Positions 1-12,010 of a stretch of 39,889 nt of DNA are shown one piece after another (within the stretch, counting starts at the first letter, position 1; each line of letters begins with the position of its first letter). Origin of the DNA: Lingula anatina (lineage: Eukaryota > Brachiopoda > Lingulata > Lingulida > Lingulidae); contig NW_019776134.1 of assembly GCF_001039355.2 (NCBI RefSeq), forward strand, positions 1,067-40,955, read 5' to 3'. The position numbers and the translations under genes were made by a program. Below the pieces are notes generated by a model. The model did not search any database, was not told the DNA's origin, and saw only the letters and a list, made by a program, of their open reading frames with translations.

Positions 1-1
1 G

Positions 2-35
<34 letters not shown>
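2..35. repeat. Poly(A) tract at window edge
   Basis: An uninterrupted run of A starts at base 2. Nothing upstream is visible, so whether it is a retroposon tail or a simple homopolymer cannot be decided. Confidence 0.9.
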
Positions 36-36
<1 letters not shown>

Positions 37-3000
37 AACAACTCCAACCATTAACAATTGAAGGATCTGTAAAAAAATGCCAATACAGTACGTTTTAAAA
101 CCGCAAAACGTTGACTCTAGTAAGGCAAAATACATAACAATGAAATATTTATGCTAAGCACAGAAGTTACGTTACTGATAGATGACATGGTGTTTCTTAA
201 TACCGTCCTCCCACATTAACTTCAATCATTGTAAGGTAAACACTCGCTTTACGCAGAGATGTGCCTTGATTAGGGACTGACTTGATTTCTTTTTTTTTTT
301 TTTTTTTTTTTGCATATTCAAAAAAAAAAGATGGAAAACTGACACGTGAGAGATATTTATCCCACAACACGTCAGTATGAAGTTGACTTATGCATGTCAT
401 TTACCACAGAAAAGAAAAGAATAGGGTAGTCTAAATTGTCGCCCTAAACGACTGCCTTCACACGCATGTGCAGTGCGTCAAACTGGTTCTAAAACTCTCT
501 GCTTACACAACAATGCCCCATCATTCACTTCTTGCTGCTTCCCAGCTATAAAATAAAGAAGTCCTTTCGTGATATGCAGGTTCCAACTAATCGCACTGAT
601 CAGCCACCAGTATTATTTTCTATTATTCATATAACAAATATGTACGATGACGCCTACAAATACGGTGTAGCACATGGCTTCAACTTACGTTGTCATTAGT
701 ACATTTGTACACATTAGTAAATTCGAGTATACTAATTTCAAAATATGGCGGCAAAGGAATATTTGTTTTACATGTAGATAACATTTACTTAACTAATGTA
801 TAATATGGTACTTTTGCATATGGTAATGCTTGACGGGCACTATAAAATATCCAAACGCTCACCAATACTTTTCCAGACATCTTCTTTGAAGCGGTTTTCA
901 GTATCATAGCATCACGCCAGGTCTTGTGGTGCCTTTTGTTCCAACACTGTCAACATATCAGAGTAATGTTCTTGGTAATTATTCGGCGCCGTAGAACTGA
1001 TGCCAATATGGGTCTTAAACCTTTGAACGTCACAATAAGTATGCAATCAAGAAATTAAACACAACCTACACTTGCCAGGCTGATTGCTATGCATTAGCTA
1101 ATGTAAAATGTCCCGCATGGCACATGGGCGACAGAAACATTGCCGTCATTCAATTGACACCAACCAGGTACCAGCAAAGCCTGCAGATTGTATTGGAAAT
1201 GATATCAACAGTCCTCGAGTACCAACTGTTACGTTACCCAGAGGATTCCAAATAAACTCTCCGTTCCACTTTTTTACAACAATTGCCAACGCTGCTGTAC
1301 CCAGTGGATGAAATACCAAATGCGTTCTTAAAGCACCTGCAAATGAACGCCCAGCTGACATGAATTAATCCTGTACCCTTTCCCGACCTGAACGGGAAAC
1401 ACACAGCGACTGGGCGGAACTCTTGGTTTCTGTGTGGTTTGGCCAGAAGCCCTCACATCGAGACGTGAGATTGAACTGGTGTATCTCAATACCTTATCTA
1501 ATTAAATTTCTCTGTCCCCACAGCAGTAAATACGCATAATTGTCCTCAAAACATGCCCTATTTTCCAGATAGATGAGATAATACCAACTCAGCTACAGTC
1601 TTCCAATCTTTCACTCATCTCAACAAACAGATCTCCCTTTTTTGCCAATTCTGTAATGGGATTCCATCCTTCAAAACGATGTTATTTTCCTCTTACGTTT
1701 TCCAGCGTACAACTGTGAGGGCTCAGATGAGTTATAATCTTGTATTCTGCGGCAATAGGAGATAACTGGTACCTGCTGCTACTACAAGACGAAGGCGCGT
1801 TCGTACCATTAGACCTTATAATGTCATAACGGCGATTATGCTCTGTTCAAATCGCAGATTCTATCTCCATATATCATAGACCTAGTAGCCTACTAGAAAA
1901 ATAATTGTGCTACTCAGGAAAGATACATGTGAATATGTTGTCTGTGCCTTAATGTTGTATTGCACGCCACTTCCGCCGTGTTCTGCGGTATGCTGTTTAA
2001 TCAAACCAAACAGGTAAATTGCGCGTCCAGGTGGGCTGAATCACATGTTCACAACAGTTTTTCCAAAGCTTAGTTCAAACGAAATGGCTGTTTCAACTTT
2101 TCTACATGTATGCTCTCTCGGCCCACGGAGAAAACTCAATTATAGGTTAAGCAAGGAACTCTAGCTCCCTTTAATTTTCTCTCTCCATGTAATCGTGATG
2201 CTAGGCCATAGAAAGTACGGCTGGTTTGCAGATTGATGCAAACGGCCTTGCTTCAAAACGGCCAGAAAAGCACATATCACGCAAGAGACTCCCCTATTTC
2301 TCATATATTTCCTTCTAATGAACCTGAACTGAAAAGCTTTTAATACAATAGAATCGAACTCGATAACAGCCCAAGCAATAAGCAATTAAATGCCGTCCAC
2401 TAAGATGGTCTAAGATGCATGCTTGGTCGTCGCGGCCTACTGTGTTCTGACTGCTATAGGTTGCTTCATTTGTTGTCACGCCAAGATTCTCAAAGTGGTC
2501 TGAAGATAATCCTGCTTAATAAGCTTGCCGACAACGTTCAATCTGATATTCCGGTATATCTAAGATGGCATTATATAATATTCCCATGGAAATCCTCTAA
2601 AGGTCCAGTCTTGAATGATTGGAAAAACTCGTATCTGATTGGCGGACCACCTGTAGTGAACTGATATTGCGCTCAACTGACGGAGATGTGAAGTGTTTAT
2701 ACTTCCCTGAATATTAATAACTATAAAAGTATGATTTTCCATAGGACTGAAGATACCTTGGAAGCCTATCATCATTAATTTAATTGGTTACGTACAAATG
2801 ACTCGTTCACTGTCATAACGTTTGGCAGCCCGCATTCATAAAATAATGAATATCATCAGTTGATGACTGTTGTGCATAAAACATTGGCATGTGTTGAAAA
2901 GTACGTATAAATACTTATGCAACAAACAAAAATGGTCATGGTACCTCCAAGGTCGGTACCAAGGTACCAACAGTGCCATCTCTTGGAGTTGGTGGAAGAA

Positions 3001-4042
3001 ACGGGAAACAGTTTTATTGCGACATACTGCAAGGTAGCTTTCAAATAACACTATCAGGATATAAGCATGCTTCTATTCATCAGTGCATTGAGGTTCAACG
3101 TATATTAGCCTCCGGGGATTCCGGGGTTATCTAATGGCTGGTAGAACTGGACCGTATCAAAAACGCCACACTAGAGGCTTCTGGCAGGTGATCAAGGCGA
3201 GCGTTTACAGGTAATAAGTGGGAGTGGACTGAAACTCTATGCAGAATTAATACAAAGACAAAAAATGAATTTCAATGTAAACTTATGAGTGGCAGCACAC
3301 GAATACCGTAGTTACCTATACTCCGTAAATTTTTAAGTAAATGGAAAGGTCGAAATCATCACACCATGGATACACTGGAGAGATGGCATACAAACAAGAT
3401 CAAAGCCTACTTCATTTTCCTGCTCTCGACAGTTATATATTTCATCCCATTTCTCTTCTGTTTACCAGCGGCGTGTCAGCGATGATAATGTATACACAAG
3501 AATGAATGTACATACGTCAATTTCCATTGCGACCAATGAATCATGAAAAAAGAGAAAGGAATGATGAATATATGCATGCCCATATGTCCACAAAGCATTA
3601 AACATGAAGCACTTGATATTTACAATGAACATACAAAACAGTACAGTCTCTAGAGACGCACAGAAGACGTCGGATTAAAGATAAAAATCGCAGAATTTAG
3701 ACCAAATAAATATCATTTCCTTGCTATCATCACCAATTTTCTATATATAGTTCGCACTGATCATTCTATCAAATTTTAAACTGAAAAATACAATATAAGT
3801 CTATTTTTATCAACTTTTCCTCTACTTGACTTAAGCCGATAACATACATTCCTTATAATTTTCACTTCATACGAAATTACGACTTTGAGCAGGGTTAGTA
3901 ATTGGAAGAGCAACCAATCACTTTTCAAAAACTAAACAGTAACCCAAGTACAGCTAAAACTTATGAGCGATCAAAAGGTTCCCGCTGTACATAGCTGTTA
4001 AATGACCAGATACGACTCTGCTTTCGTCAACGTTTTTAACTT

Positions 4043-4044
<2 letters not shown>
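36..4044. other. Non-coding stretch, no gene supported
   Basis: About 4 kb of AT-rich sequence with only short, unsupported open frames. The sole stretch that drew attention is 1108-1361, which is open on both strands for about 65-70 codons without convincing splice sites. A T run lies at 290-311. I see no RNA gene and no transposon end. Confidence 0.6.
290..311. repeat. Poly(T) tract
   Basis: Run of about 22 T residues, followed 9 bases later by a shorter A run. It could be the A tail of a minus-strand retroposon, but no recognisable body lies next to it. Confidence 0.85.

Positions 4045-4101
<57 letters not shown>
4045..4101. repeat. (AT)n microsatellite
   Basis: A pure AT dinucleotide run of about 57 bases. 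It creates artificial Ile-Tyr open frames on both strands, which should not be read as genes. Confidence 0.95.
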
Positions 4102-4106
<5 letters not shown>

Positions 4107-4555
4107 GCACTTAAAGGTTCTGTTATAGTTAACAAACCCACGAAGTTTCATTTTAACTGCTTTAATATCGCAGTTATCTGTACTGCGTCACCAAAGACCT
4201 TTTCCTCTCAGAGCAAATAATCCGTCGTTGTGCAAGCTGTTAGTTTGTATATATCCGCTCTGAACATCTCACCCGGCTCTGCCACGATATTGCCAAAGGC
4301 TGTTTGCATTGCTTTCTTGAGAATTCTCTTCAGCCACTTACATATTCTTTCTGTTATCACCAAAATGTTTGCCCCGCCAAGTGGCACATTAAGGATTTGA
4401 CCTCAGCTCCCGTGTTCAGGCTTTTCTCTACCAGTACTTACAGCGTTTGTGGTGTGAGCTATCTAAAAACATCGAATAAGTATAAAAGACAAAGGGTGTT
4501 TTCTCTCATGATTTTTTTTAATACCCATGGTTGACAGACGATATTTTCTTTTCAC

Positions 4556-4584
<29 letters not shown>
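4556..4584. repeat. Poly(A) tract
   Basis: 29 consecutive A residues. No AATAAA lies shortly upstream, so there is no evidence that this is a processed-transcript tail. Confidence 0.9.
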
Positions 4585-4586
<2 letters not shown>

Positions 4587-7500
4587 CAGATATCATGCTC
4601 AGTGTGGTTCCTGAACATCACCTCGCTCGTGCAATCACAGGTAAATTGATGGGTAAATGGAGAGAAGTGTCTGACTGGTGTCAGTGGCTATGGCACCCGC
4701 TGACCTGCTGCCTCGTGGGTTCTGTGCTGATTGACATGTAAATAATGAAAAAGCTTTAAGTATCACTTACGCAAAACTGACAGTCTGTATTAATGAGCTG
4801 TCGGCGTGGTTTGGCAGGTAGCAGGAGCAGGATATGTATCAGTAGCTTCCTTCTCTACATGTACTTTATAAATCTAGTGTAAAGGCCAAATTCCGCAATG
4901 TCAGAAAAGCTATGATATAAACCAGCGAGTCGAGAACATACCTGGACAAAGAATGGCAATACAACACATTTGATATTATATCATGTTTTTTTTCCTAATG
5001 GCACCTGCCTTAGCCCGCTTTCAGTGCGGCATATTCAGCTACTGTTCTTAGACACATTGCGTTTGTTGTGCTGAACGCAACGGGTGGTTTTCACAGATAG
5101 GTGCAAACACAATATCTACTGCAACACAGTGATGTATACAGTGTGTGTTATTGCTTCTGGACGACTTCACTGTTAGTACATTTTATTGTCAAGTTTAGTG
5201 GGAAATGTATAAATTGTGGCCTATGACAAACGAAATTTCTTTAAATTTCACACACACTGCGTCCTTAATTTTGCCAAACTTAGAAGCCTTGCTGAATGTG
5301 AGCCTTTAGTGTTTTCTATTTTGTAGTGATGCCTTGGTGGTCTACCCTGAGTGTCAGAGCAACGTGAAAGTTAATTTGTTTAATATTTAATATACCTTGG
5401 AGTCACTTTCACTAGTATTGTACACTGGTATTGCGACATGGGTTATATATGAAATCAAGATCGAGCTGGCAATACCGGAATCTAGAACCTAGGGTATGGT
5501 GGTCGGTAGCGCAAGTAGAATTTTTTACATTATAAATAATATTTTAACCTTCGTTGTATTATATTGTATTGTATTTTTTCCTCTGTGCATTAATTTGTAT
5601 AATTAATTTGTTGTCATCTTATCACCACGACAATGGTGAATTTGGCCACAACAAACTTTTTATCTGTCTTTTTTAAACTGTCTTAACATGTGACGAGATA
5701 TATAGAGAACGTCATCGTGCTCGTTAGACATACAAAACATTTTAGTTAACCAGCCACAAGCGTTCATATTTATCATATTGATAATTGATAGCGTTCATAT
5801 AAATACCACAAAATAACTGCTCTTTTCTAAAGTGACTTTATGGCCAATTTTTCACCAATAACAGTCAGGCAACCTGGACAGCAACCTATGCTTTGGGCGT
5901 GTTCGAGTATTGGCTGGGCTTTTATAATATACCTATGTTCGGTTTCTTTACAAGTGGTGTGATTGATTTTTTGTTTGAAGACCATGTAGCCTGTTTTCCT
6001 TCGTGCACTTGGCAGTCTGTCTTATTCCAGCTCAGAATACTGGGAAGGTAATGGGTATTAGAATCCCTTATTTAGAATCACTATCACGTTCTCAACCAAA
6101 ACATCTCGCAATCGATCAGTCTTTATGATACGCGCCAGATAGAGATTTTTAAATGGCATTTTACTTGTACTGTCACATGTCACCATGTTGTTATTGCAGA
6201 ATACAGCGTATGTTAAGTCGCAAACCTAAATATCACTGCAAAAAATCACTACTTCTGGTAATAAGTTCTAATAATAAAGCTACTGTGGACATATTGCAAA
6301 AATAATCATCAAAAAAATAAGCATTTTCGGTTAATATTGGTCTGCGGAAATTGGTTCCCAAACGTTAGCCCTGGGTGACAAAAACATGCTTGGTTTCTCC
6401 TCTCAAGGCAACAACCCTCTGAGAATGTTACAAAGGTTAAAAGAACACATATTAGCTGGCAGATGCATCTCACCCCGAGCTTCAGTGGCTGATGGAATGA
6501 AATGTTCTCTAGAACGCCCTCAAGGAGAGCGGAGACAGCGTTGTCTGTTAGTCAACAACGGCCTCTGAAACACAGGGTGCCTTAACCCATCAGCTATTGG
6601 GAAATTAACGTTGTTAGATCATATCTCTATGGAAGTATTGAATTTGTCTTGAACTTTTTGGACCTGAGTGATCTGTTTTGTTAACGTTCTCCTAATTTTC
6701 TTCTAAGAGTATTGTTTACTGAAAACTCCACACCTGCCATAATTATTTGAAACATGTATATGTATATATATTTTCAGACGTATTCATAAAGAGCAACGTA
6801 ATCTCCACACATTGCCACAATATACATGTATCTTAGTAGGGTGAATACAGAGTCGCCCGATTTTATAGTTTTTCTGTATTAAAGATGGTTATAAAAACCT
6901 GACGGTTGGTATACAATAATCCCCTCCACAAAGACATCTTATGGTGAAGATACTCACTGGCCTATTTCAGTAACCCTTGCTATAAATTACTAGATATAAT
7001 TCTGTCCCAATCTCATCAACTACTTTTTGTTTTCGAGGAAATTGCAGACGATTTATGTTCTCCCTAGCTCTTTGTCTCGACGCATGAATCGATAAAGACT
7101 TTATTGGCGGTCGCCATTATTTAAAAATTCTATCTAACCTATGATAGCAATATTTGCATTGCTTACCCGGCTAACTTTCATCCGCGAACCCTTGGCATCT
7201 TGGCATCCTTGTTTATATCAAATTAAATACTTGCTGACACTGATTGGCGTTCTCATTTTTTATCACGTAAAATCTTGGCCCCTTATTGCTGTGTTGCTAC
7301 ACAGTAGAATCATTAACCACACAGCATTTAAGAGCTACAAGCAAAAAAAAAGTTTTATCATTTTGGTTTATCATATTAGCTATGGCTGTAATAAAACTGT
7401 CCATTTTCTAATAACGCACCCCTTAGTAAGTCTGGAGATAACACATCGTACAGTCTCTCAGCAATAAACGCACAGTTAAACAACGTCAATTGCAGACAAC

Positions 7501-7663
7501 TGGTCGTCCTTTGAAATTAATTTGTGTCATTTATACCTCTGCTGAGCTATAATGTCGATTAAATTATTGCAAATATAATTTTTGCTTGTTTTATAATTGC
7601 CATTTTAAATTGTTTGACATTAGGGAGTCACCTTGATAGACATAATTTGTAGTTGACAAAAGT
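4585..7663. other. Non-coding stretch, no gene supported
   Basis: About 3 kb without a supported gene. A 60-codon open frame at 6386-6568 lies in slightly GC-richer sequence. It has no recognisable motif, no matching splice pair and no second copy in the window, so I do not call it. Confidence 0.55.
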
Positions 7664-7744
7664 AGTCATTTTATGACATTCCATGACATGTTATATAGTC
7701 ATTTTATGACATTCCATGACATGTTATATAGTCATTTTATGACA
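7664..7744. repeat. 33-bp tandem repeat, about 2.4 copies
   Basis: A unit beginning AGTCATTTTATGACATTCC starts at 7664, 7697 and 7730, a period of exactly 33 bases. The third copy breaks off after about 15 bases. The full units are identical by eye, which suggests recent duplication. Each unit contains the near-palindrome GTCATTTTATGAC. Confidence 0.9.
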
Positions 7745-7907
7745 CATCTTAGATCTGCTGCTAAATATCGGGAAACCATTTATTCTTGGCAATGTTTTCC
7801 AGAAAGCTGATCTCGCACCTGCTACTATCTAACAAACTTGTTTACAGCGATAAAAATTTAAGTAGAACACATAATGTTAACATCAAATAAATATTTCACA
7901 GCCAGCT

Positions 7908-7955
7908 AGACAGGAGGACAGACAGGCGGACAGACAGACAAACAGACAGACAAGC
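7908..7955. repeat. Imperfect (ACAG)n microsatellite
   Basis: Repeated GACAGACA-type units with interruptions such as GGCGGACAG. This is simple-sequence DNA with no coding meaning. Confidence 0.85.
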
Positions 7956-9800
7956 CGGCTAGAGATAATTTCAGGGTCTATAAAACCAACCAAAGAAGTG
8001 TTTTGGAATAGTCAAATCATATGCAAAGGGGTCAAGCAGAATTCGACAAGCGTAGGCTATTATATAGCATGCTTAAGTAGCGAGTAGCTTGATTGATCTA
8101 GAAACTCTTGCCATGGGTACTGTTCCAACTGTAGTTAATCTTGTTTTCCTAGATACCTGTTATCTTCAGAAATGCTGACGACTTAACAAAGAATAGGAAA
8201 GGAGGTAATTCTGCCAAATGAAACCCAGGGTATAAACTCCACGCGACCGATAAATCTGGAACAAATTGAAAACCACAATTTTTTGTTTTTATACGAGGTT
8301 CCGGCTTGTGAGATTCCCGTGTGTGGACAAGGTGCCCGTGTGTAACAGGTTCTAGGGCAGGATATTAAATTGGTTCCTAGACTGGAAGTTGTCGATGCCC
8401 CTATTTTGATACATCTTCAAAGTTCCTTGTTCCTTATTACCTGTGGGAAGTCATCAATCAGGTTCATGTCGAAAGCCTTTTTGAAACGGTACCAATTAAA
8501 TCTCATTGAGTGACCGACAAACAAATATGGATAGTTTTCCAAGTTTTTGGAATATTAATTATTCAATAATTTCATTGCAAGGCATCTTTGTCATGTAATG
8601 CGGTGATTATATATTCTCCTGAAACCCCTACACTGTGCTGTCAGCATTATTCATACAAATCATTTATGACGGCAATAATAACGACAATTAACGAATGGAC
8701 AGTCTCTGCTGACAAACAGATATCTGTCTCTACTCTTACATTAGTTCCCAACGTTTATGTTACTATGTAAGGTTTTCATTATTTCCAAATGGTTGGTTAC
8801 TGTGTTTTGTCAAAGAAAGATAGTTCAAGTAAATTAGCTATTATTTGCAATGTCCTTGATGACTTATAATCAGATCCATCCATTGTGTACCACATACCTA
8901 CAGCTGTGATGTCTGAGAGCATGGCGAGGTGCCCCTGGCAGACGACACCTCTTGCAGACGATCTTAACACATTACTATCTTGTGAAAATACCTTGTTTCA
9001 TTACTTATATCTTTCTTATGAATCCATAAATGAATAAATAAATAACTATAATATGAAAATAGATGTGTACAGAGAGTCTTTATAAACTTACTTTCGACAA
9101 CTCTCTTATTTCGTCACAATTTCGTATTTTAACAAGCAGACCTGTAGGAAATTTAATGGATTCAGGCAAATGCCTATTTCAATGATATCTGTTTTTCAAT
9201 CATCCCGTCCGCCGTATTGGAACAATAATTACCCTTCGCAATAAGTAGAATCACGTAACTCAGTCTGATTTTATTTAGACTGACAGCTGGAAAGTCTGAT
9301 AAACTGTGGTGCAGATATATGAAGTTTCTTCCATACAAAAAAATAAGCAGGGAGTACACATATTTTGAATGGACGCTCGTCTTAACTTCACTGCCTGACA
9401 GGAGCAGGGCTTTGAACATATTACCCACGGCAATTTGCGTATTGCAAATAATATTTGTTGCAAGACTCGTGGGTCAAAGAGCTGTCAATATCTTTCTCAA
9501 ATTATCAATTACCACTACTTTTTTAGTCAATAAATTTCGCTACATGGTTTTTGCTTATCCAATACAGTAAACGTTATTTTTCTTCCCCTTTCATTAGTCT
9601 TAGTCTACAGTCACCGGAGTTATACAATGTAAAAGACATTGTAAGAGGAGCGCCCCAAGCTAAGAAAGGAAGAAAGCTATGTGTGTTATCTTTAAGGCAG
9701 CCCAGGTGTAGCATGCTTTAATATGTTTTTAAATATGATACGCATCTAGAGTTTCCCATTTAACATTCACGATGAATTTGAGCCATTTATCATTAAGTTC

Positions 9801-9803
<3 letters not shown>
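7956..9803. other. Non-coding stretch, no gene supported
   Basis: AT-rich sequence. The short frames around 9174-9570 overlap one another on both strands and have no motif. I see nothing functional here. Confidence 0.55.

Positions 9804-9834
<31 letters not shown>
9804..9834. repeat. (GA)n microsatellite
   Basis: Pure AG dinucleotide run of about 31 bases. Confidence 0.95.
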
Positions 9835-9835
<1 letters not shown>

Positions 9836-11219
9836 GTAAACATATCCATTTTTTTTTGTCTTCCAAGACCCATTTGTCAATTTTATACATTATTGACCAA
9901 CATTACAATGCCCATCTTGCACACGACCTGCGAATCTTTATTTTGGCATTTGAGCTTCGTTATGGTCGGTATTAGCAAGACAATGGGCTATTACGGACGA
10001 TAACGCAACGTGTTTATGATTTTGATAATTCGATTACGACTCTAATTTACAGCATATGTCCAATAGATCACTTTCTCAGAACATAACATTAGCATGTGAC
10101 CTGTGTTCTATACATCAGGACTTCAATCTTCTACATCATGCACTGATGCCAACTCCACTTAAATAATCAATTATTCAACTTAAGCAACTGTCCATCTATT
10201 GACCAAGTAAGTATAATAACAGACCGATGTCCACTTTGCTGAAATGTTATTTGATAAATATTAAATCTTGAACCCACCATATATACATGAGTCCAAGATT
10301 AAATATAGGATGGGGCTGCAGAATCTTCACAAGAGAGATGCTGTACATTGGCGTGACGTAACCGGAGGTGCTAATAATGAGTCATATGCTGGAATCATGT
10401 GTTTTGGACCGGTACAATCTCCTGGGAAGGATTTTTTCATGCACAAAGCGCATGCTGTAAAGGGGAACCTCGCGGTACAGATGAGAAAAATAACCTTAAC
10501 ATTTTCCTAGGTGGAACGGTTTTCTCGTTAGCGTAATTTTCTTTCCAATTTTGCTCTGCTATATCTCGGCGAGACCGACATTTTCCACCTGATCTAATAA
10601 AAATTGTGCCCTTTCGTCAAAAAACATAAAAAAAAACAAAACAAAAAAAAAAAAACGCACACGCACACACACACGACATGTGTGGTGTTTTGTTTGGTGA
10701 TGGAAATTTCTGTAAAGTTTGCCTGCAGTACTACCACTTATCTCAGTGTGGAAACCTGCAAGTTCAGGATTACCACTCAGTCAATATCTGGTTACAAAAT
10801 CAGCGATGTTTACAGACATAACTGCATCATTCCAGGTCAACAACACGGGAAACATTGGTAGCTTTAGAATCAATAAAAATCATATCAAATACATTTGTCT
10901 GTAATGTCGCGTTTTGTTACAACACGCTTTGTTGATTCATTAGTAGTGCAGGAAAATATACCAAACGTGTGAATGAGAATTCTGTCGTATTTGATTTTAA
11001 GTAAACTTAGATGACGTTCAATATTAAAAAGAGAGAAATAAATAAAAATATATATATTTTTGCATGCAAAACAATGCGTCAAATTTCGCCATGGCTTATA
11101 ATGCATTGACTTGCAATGTGTCAAATTACGTTCATTGCTCAGAATGCATTGACTTACTTCTAAGAAATTGCCACCGTGTCCTCCCGCCTTGGAACGCGCG
11201 GGACCTGCGCTGATCATTT
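9835..11219. other. Non-coding stretch with A-rich and CA-rich tracts
   Basis: No gene supported. An A-rich tract (10622-10655) runs into a short CACACA tract (10656-10675). An 80-codon plus-strand frame at 10268-10510 is open, but it has no family motif or splice support that I can see. Confidence 0.5.
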
Positions 11220-12010
11220 CTCAGGTAGCGTTGATACCTTAAAATACAAACTTCTCTCGGCTGCTCATTGATAGGAGTTGCTTACTCCGAGCTTGATAAA
11301 CCTCTCACGGGGTCGTAAGTGCAGTATTCCTCCTACACCAGAAAGCATGGAGATCCAGATGCACATCGGATAAGACGAGAGAACGTTTCGATTAAATCTA
11401 AGTTTTCAGCAACGCTACATCCCGTGGGAGAACACAAAAAATAAGACCGGTTATATTTGGTTTGTTTCACTACCGGCAATCCTATTAAAACTTCCTCTCG
11501 TTTTCCCTCCTTACGCCACTAACTAATTGCTCAGTGGCATTTTCGCCGTTTTTCTCCGGGAATCATGTAATTTCCTTCTTTGTTGATGATGGAATATCGA
11601 CTTCAAACATAACTCTCGACTCATGATCGGCTTCTTCACCGCCGCGTCGTCCCCCGAGAGCAATGCCTAATTTATGGGCTCCAGTAATTGTTCGATGATC
11701 ATTTCATTGTCACTGGTGATTTAAAGTGTGTGCGTGTGTGCGTGTGTGTTACTAGGAATAACTTCTCGTTATTTATATCCAGCTCGACCGATCACGCCCC
11801 ATCCCGTATTCTGAACTTGTTGGCACGATCGTTGAAGAAGCATGTTACCGAAGCATTAAGATCTCCCAGGATCATCATTTCCCTAATAATTCAATTTAAA
11901 ATACCACAGTCCTGACCATTGGTGCAGAAAAGACTCTAAAGAGAGTTATTACAGCGTCTCCCACGTGTTTGTTATGTTTAACGCCACACTCGTCAACGGA
12001 GAAATTCCCT
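11220..12010. promoter_or_regulatory. Possible cis-regulatory region (homeodomain-site rich)
   Basis: This roughly 0.8-kb stretch is less repetitive and more balanced in composition than its surroundings. It has no sustained open frame. It contains several homeodomain-type cores (for example AACTAATTGC near 11520, TAATTTATGG near 11668 and AGTAATTG near 11682), GATA cores and isolated GC-rich blocks. Such composition is common in conserved developmental enhancers. This is inference only: no alignment is available and short sites arise by chance. A short GT repeat at 11727-11750 interrupts it. Confidence 0.2.
11727..11750. repeat. Short imperfect (GT)n tract
   Basis: GTGTGCGTGTGTGCGTGTGTGT-type run inside otherwise complex sequence. 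Confidence 0.75.

Noticed and set aside
1108-1361. Overlapping open frames of about 65-70 codons on both strands.
   Set aside because: No splice pair, motif or second copy; both directions look equally plausible, so neither can be called.
4002-4220. Ile-Tyr repeat open frames on both strands.
   Set aside because: Pure artefact of the (AT)n microsatellite.
7908-7955. Regular ACAG repeats considered as a possible CRISPR-like or satellite array.
   Set aside because: It is a short imperfect tetranucleotide microsatellite with no spacer structure.
10268-10510. 80-codon plus-strand open frame.
   Set aside because: Length is within chance for 40 kb in six frames, and no domain, promoter or splice signal supports it.
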